A DNA stretch of 6,218 nt from RGIG5612 sp964579345 (GTDB lineage Bacteria > Bacillota > Clostridia > Lachnospirales > Lachnospiraceae), in assembly GCA_964579345.1 (NCBI GenBank), contig CAZOHB010000158.1, positions 1 through 6,218 of the forward strand. The letters run 5' to 3'. The position numbers and the translations under genes were made by a program. Positions 5,065 through 6,218 of this stretch are shown piece after piece. How positions within the stretch are numbered: the first letter of the stretch is position 1; each line of letters begins with the position of its first letter. The notes beneath the pieces are model-generated. The model was given only the letters and a program-made list of their open reading frames with translations, did not search any database and was not told the origin of the DNA.

Positions 5065-5388
5065 CTATTTTTCCGGATCGATCTCCATATCCAGTGCATG
5101 CTGTATGTGGTCTAAAAGATTCACTCCCGGCAGGATCTCCATATCGAAAGTATGACTCATCGGATCCTCAAAATAGTTTTTGTCCAATTCCGACTCATCT
5201 TCAAAATTAAAGATCTGAATACTGCGCCCGTCTCCCGGCAGATAATACCCACCAAGATATTTCCCTTCTTCCTTTAGTTTTTTAAGCAGTTCATAATGCC
5301 CTTTCAGCGGCTCAGCCATACAGCCTGGGTCCTCTTTAATTGCATCAAAAAACATTTGATTGTGTCTGGTAATTTTTACGATGATCAT
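5065..5388 (-). CDS. Muconolactone-isomerase-like small protein (dimeric alpha+beta barrel), copy 1
   Basis: A 107-residue soluble protein. Start ATG 5388-5386 follows a strong AAGGAGG (plus-strand 5396-5402) at 7 nt. The layout resembles muconolactone delta-isomerase: an N-terminal strand, a helix ending in LKEEGK (38-43), GGYYLPGD (46-53), the strand IQIF (57-60), an acidic helix and FEDPMSHTFDMEILPG (73-88), close to the family's LPLFPYMDIEVTPL-type segment. It is a paralogue of the 106-residue protein at 1058-1378, about one third to two fifths identical by eye, both starting with a conserved HNQ(M/L)FF segment (9-14). It follows the flavoenzyme gene by 29 bp and precedes a terminator, so it belongs to block A, whereas its paralogue belongs to block B. 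A role in isomerising or hydrolysing a reduction product is plausible but inferred. Confidence 0.75.
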   Translation of the reverse strand: MIIVKITRHNQMFFDAIKEDPGCMAEPLKGHYELLKKLKEEGKYLGGYYLPGDGRSIQIFNFEDESELDKNYFEDPMSHTFDMEILPGVNLLDHIQHALDMEIDPEK

Positions 5389-5417
5389 AAATATTCCTCC
5401 TTACTATTCCCGGGATG

Positions 5418-6218
5418 CTACATATTTCTGGCCGCGGCATATCCTTCGCGGATCGCATCATAGATCTGCCGGACCTGTTTTCCGTCTCCTATCTCGATCA
5501 CATCTTCTATAAACTCATCCAGTTCTTCCGCCAGCTGATGCTGCGGGACAAAACCTGCGGAGACTACAACAGCATCCGTCTCCAGCTCTTCCTTATTTCC
5601 AAAACGATCAACAACGACAGCCTTTCCCAGCTCTACTTTCTCCAGTCTCTTTCCTGTTATTACTTTGATGCCGGCTCCATAGACAGCCTCAAAATATGCC
5701 GGATTCGCAGCGGAGAATTTTGCAAGGAACTGATCCATCATCTCGACGATCGTAACTTTCTTTCCGGCAGCTGCCAGTTCCAGTGCTGTCTCAGCTCCGG
5801 TAATTCCGCCTCCGATCACAACGGCAGAATTACCCTCAGGGATTTTGCCACCCAGTACGTCAAGCGCCTGTGAAACTGATGGGAGATCGATTCCCGGAAC
5901 GTCGAGCATTCTCGGAACTCCGCCAACCGCGACGATAGCCCGTTCAAAGCCGCCGTTTCGGATATCTTCCGCTGTCGCTTCTTTTTCCTCGACCGGTATT
6001 TCCAGTTTTTTAAGCTGTGTTTCGTAGTAAGTGATCAGTCTGCGGATATCTTTCTTAAATTCCGGTGCTCCGGCTTCGATCATCAGACCGCCAATCTTTC
6101 TCTTTTCAAAAAGAGTTACATCATGGCCGCGCAGCTTTGCGGTTACTGCAGCTTCAAGGCCCGCAGGGCCTCCGCCAATAACCGCGATTTTTTTCGGTGT
6201 ATCTGTCTTTACGATCTT
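5418..6218 (-). CDS. FAD/NAD(P)H oxidoreductase, C-terminal part of an Old-Yellow-Enzyme/2-enoate reductase family protein; N-terminus beyond window edge
   Basis: The last 266 residues of a larger flavoenzyme; the frame is open to the right edge and has no start here. Two Rossmann motifs are visible: an FAD-type VIGGGPAGLEAA (fragment residues 13-24, followed by an FEKR-type acidic strand end at 37-40) and an NAD(P)H-type VVIGGGITGAETALELA (133-149). The linking segments (APEFKKDI, QLKKLEIPV, VPGIDLPSV, QALDVL) match the C-terminal half of bacterial enoate reductases, 2,4-dienoyl-CoA reductases and the bile-acid BaiCD/BaiH group. Such proteins are about 640-670 aa, with an N-terminal FMN TIM barrel and a 4Fe-4S site before this region; those parts would lie outside the window. 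It likely reduces an activated C=C bond. It precedes a muconolactone-isomerase-like gene by 29 bp, so both probably act on one substrate. A stand-alone FAD oxidoreductase remains possible until the upstream part is seen. Confidence 0.85.
   Translation of the reverse strand, partial: KIVKTDTPKKIAVIGGGPAGLEAAVTAKLRGHDVTLFEKRKIGGLMIEAGAPEFKKDIRRLITYYETQLKKLEIPVEEKEATAEDIRNGGFERAIVAVGGVPRMLDVPGIDLPSVSQALDVLGGKIPEGNSAVVIGGGITGAETALELAAAGKKVTIVEMMDQFLAKFSAANPAYFEAVYGAGIKVITGKRLEKVELGKAVVVDRFGNKEELETDAVVVSAGFVPQHQLAEELDEFIEDVIEIGDGKQVRQIYDAIREGYAAARNM

Noticed and set aside
1..6218. tRNA, rRNA, insertion sequences, CRISPR array or phage genes
   Set aside because: None seen on reading the gaps; almost all of the window is covered by seven same-strand genes and the spacers hold no such structures.

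Overview
The window reads as part of a fermentative, anaerobic Firmicute, most likely a Clostridia/Lachnospiraceae-type gut bacterium. This is inferred from the Old-Yellow-Enzyme/enoate-reductase type flavoenzyme, the phosphate-acyltransferase plus butyrate-kinase pair, the strong AAAGGAG-type ribosome binding sites, the moderate G+C and the very tight gene packing. No taxonomic marker is present, so this is an impression only. All seven genes lie on the minus strand, so they are transcribed from the right edge to the left edge. Both edge genes are cut by the window.

There are two transcription blocks. Block A (6218 to about 5011) holds the C-terminal part of a FAD/NAD(P)H-dependent flavoenzyme and, 29 bp downstream, a 107-residue muconolactone-isomerase-like small protein. 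A perfect 12-bp hairpin that looks like an intrinsic terminator follows. Block B (promoter near 4930, running past position 1) holds, in order: a thiolase-fold enzyme (432 aa); an unusual fusion of a DUF35 zinc-ribbon/OB-fold protein with two tandem acyl carrier protein (ACP) domains (356 aa); a divergent phosphate acyltransferase of the Pta family (334 aa); a second muconolactone-isomerase-like protein (106 aa); and a divergent butyrate-kinase-like acyl kinase (320 residues visible).

Read as a pathway, block B looks like a dedicated energy-conserving acyl route. The thiolase/DUF35 pair would make or break a C-C bond and hand an acyl group to a carrier. The Pta-like enzyme would turn the acyl thioester into an acyl phosphate, and the kinase would make ATP from it. 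The carrier may not be CoA. The DUF35 protein carries its own two ACPs. Compared with the Methanosarcina thermophila enzyme (aligned from memory), the Pta-like protein has lost arginines known to matter for CoA binding or catalysis, and also the catalytic aspartate. I propose, as inference only, an ACP-tethered thiolase to phosphoacyltransferase to kinase pathway acting on a substrate prepared by the flavoenzyme and the two small isomerase-like proteins. The substrate cannot be read from this sequence.
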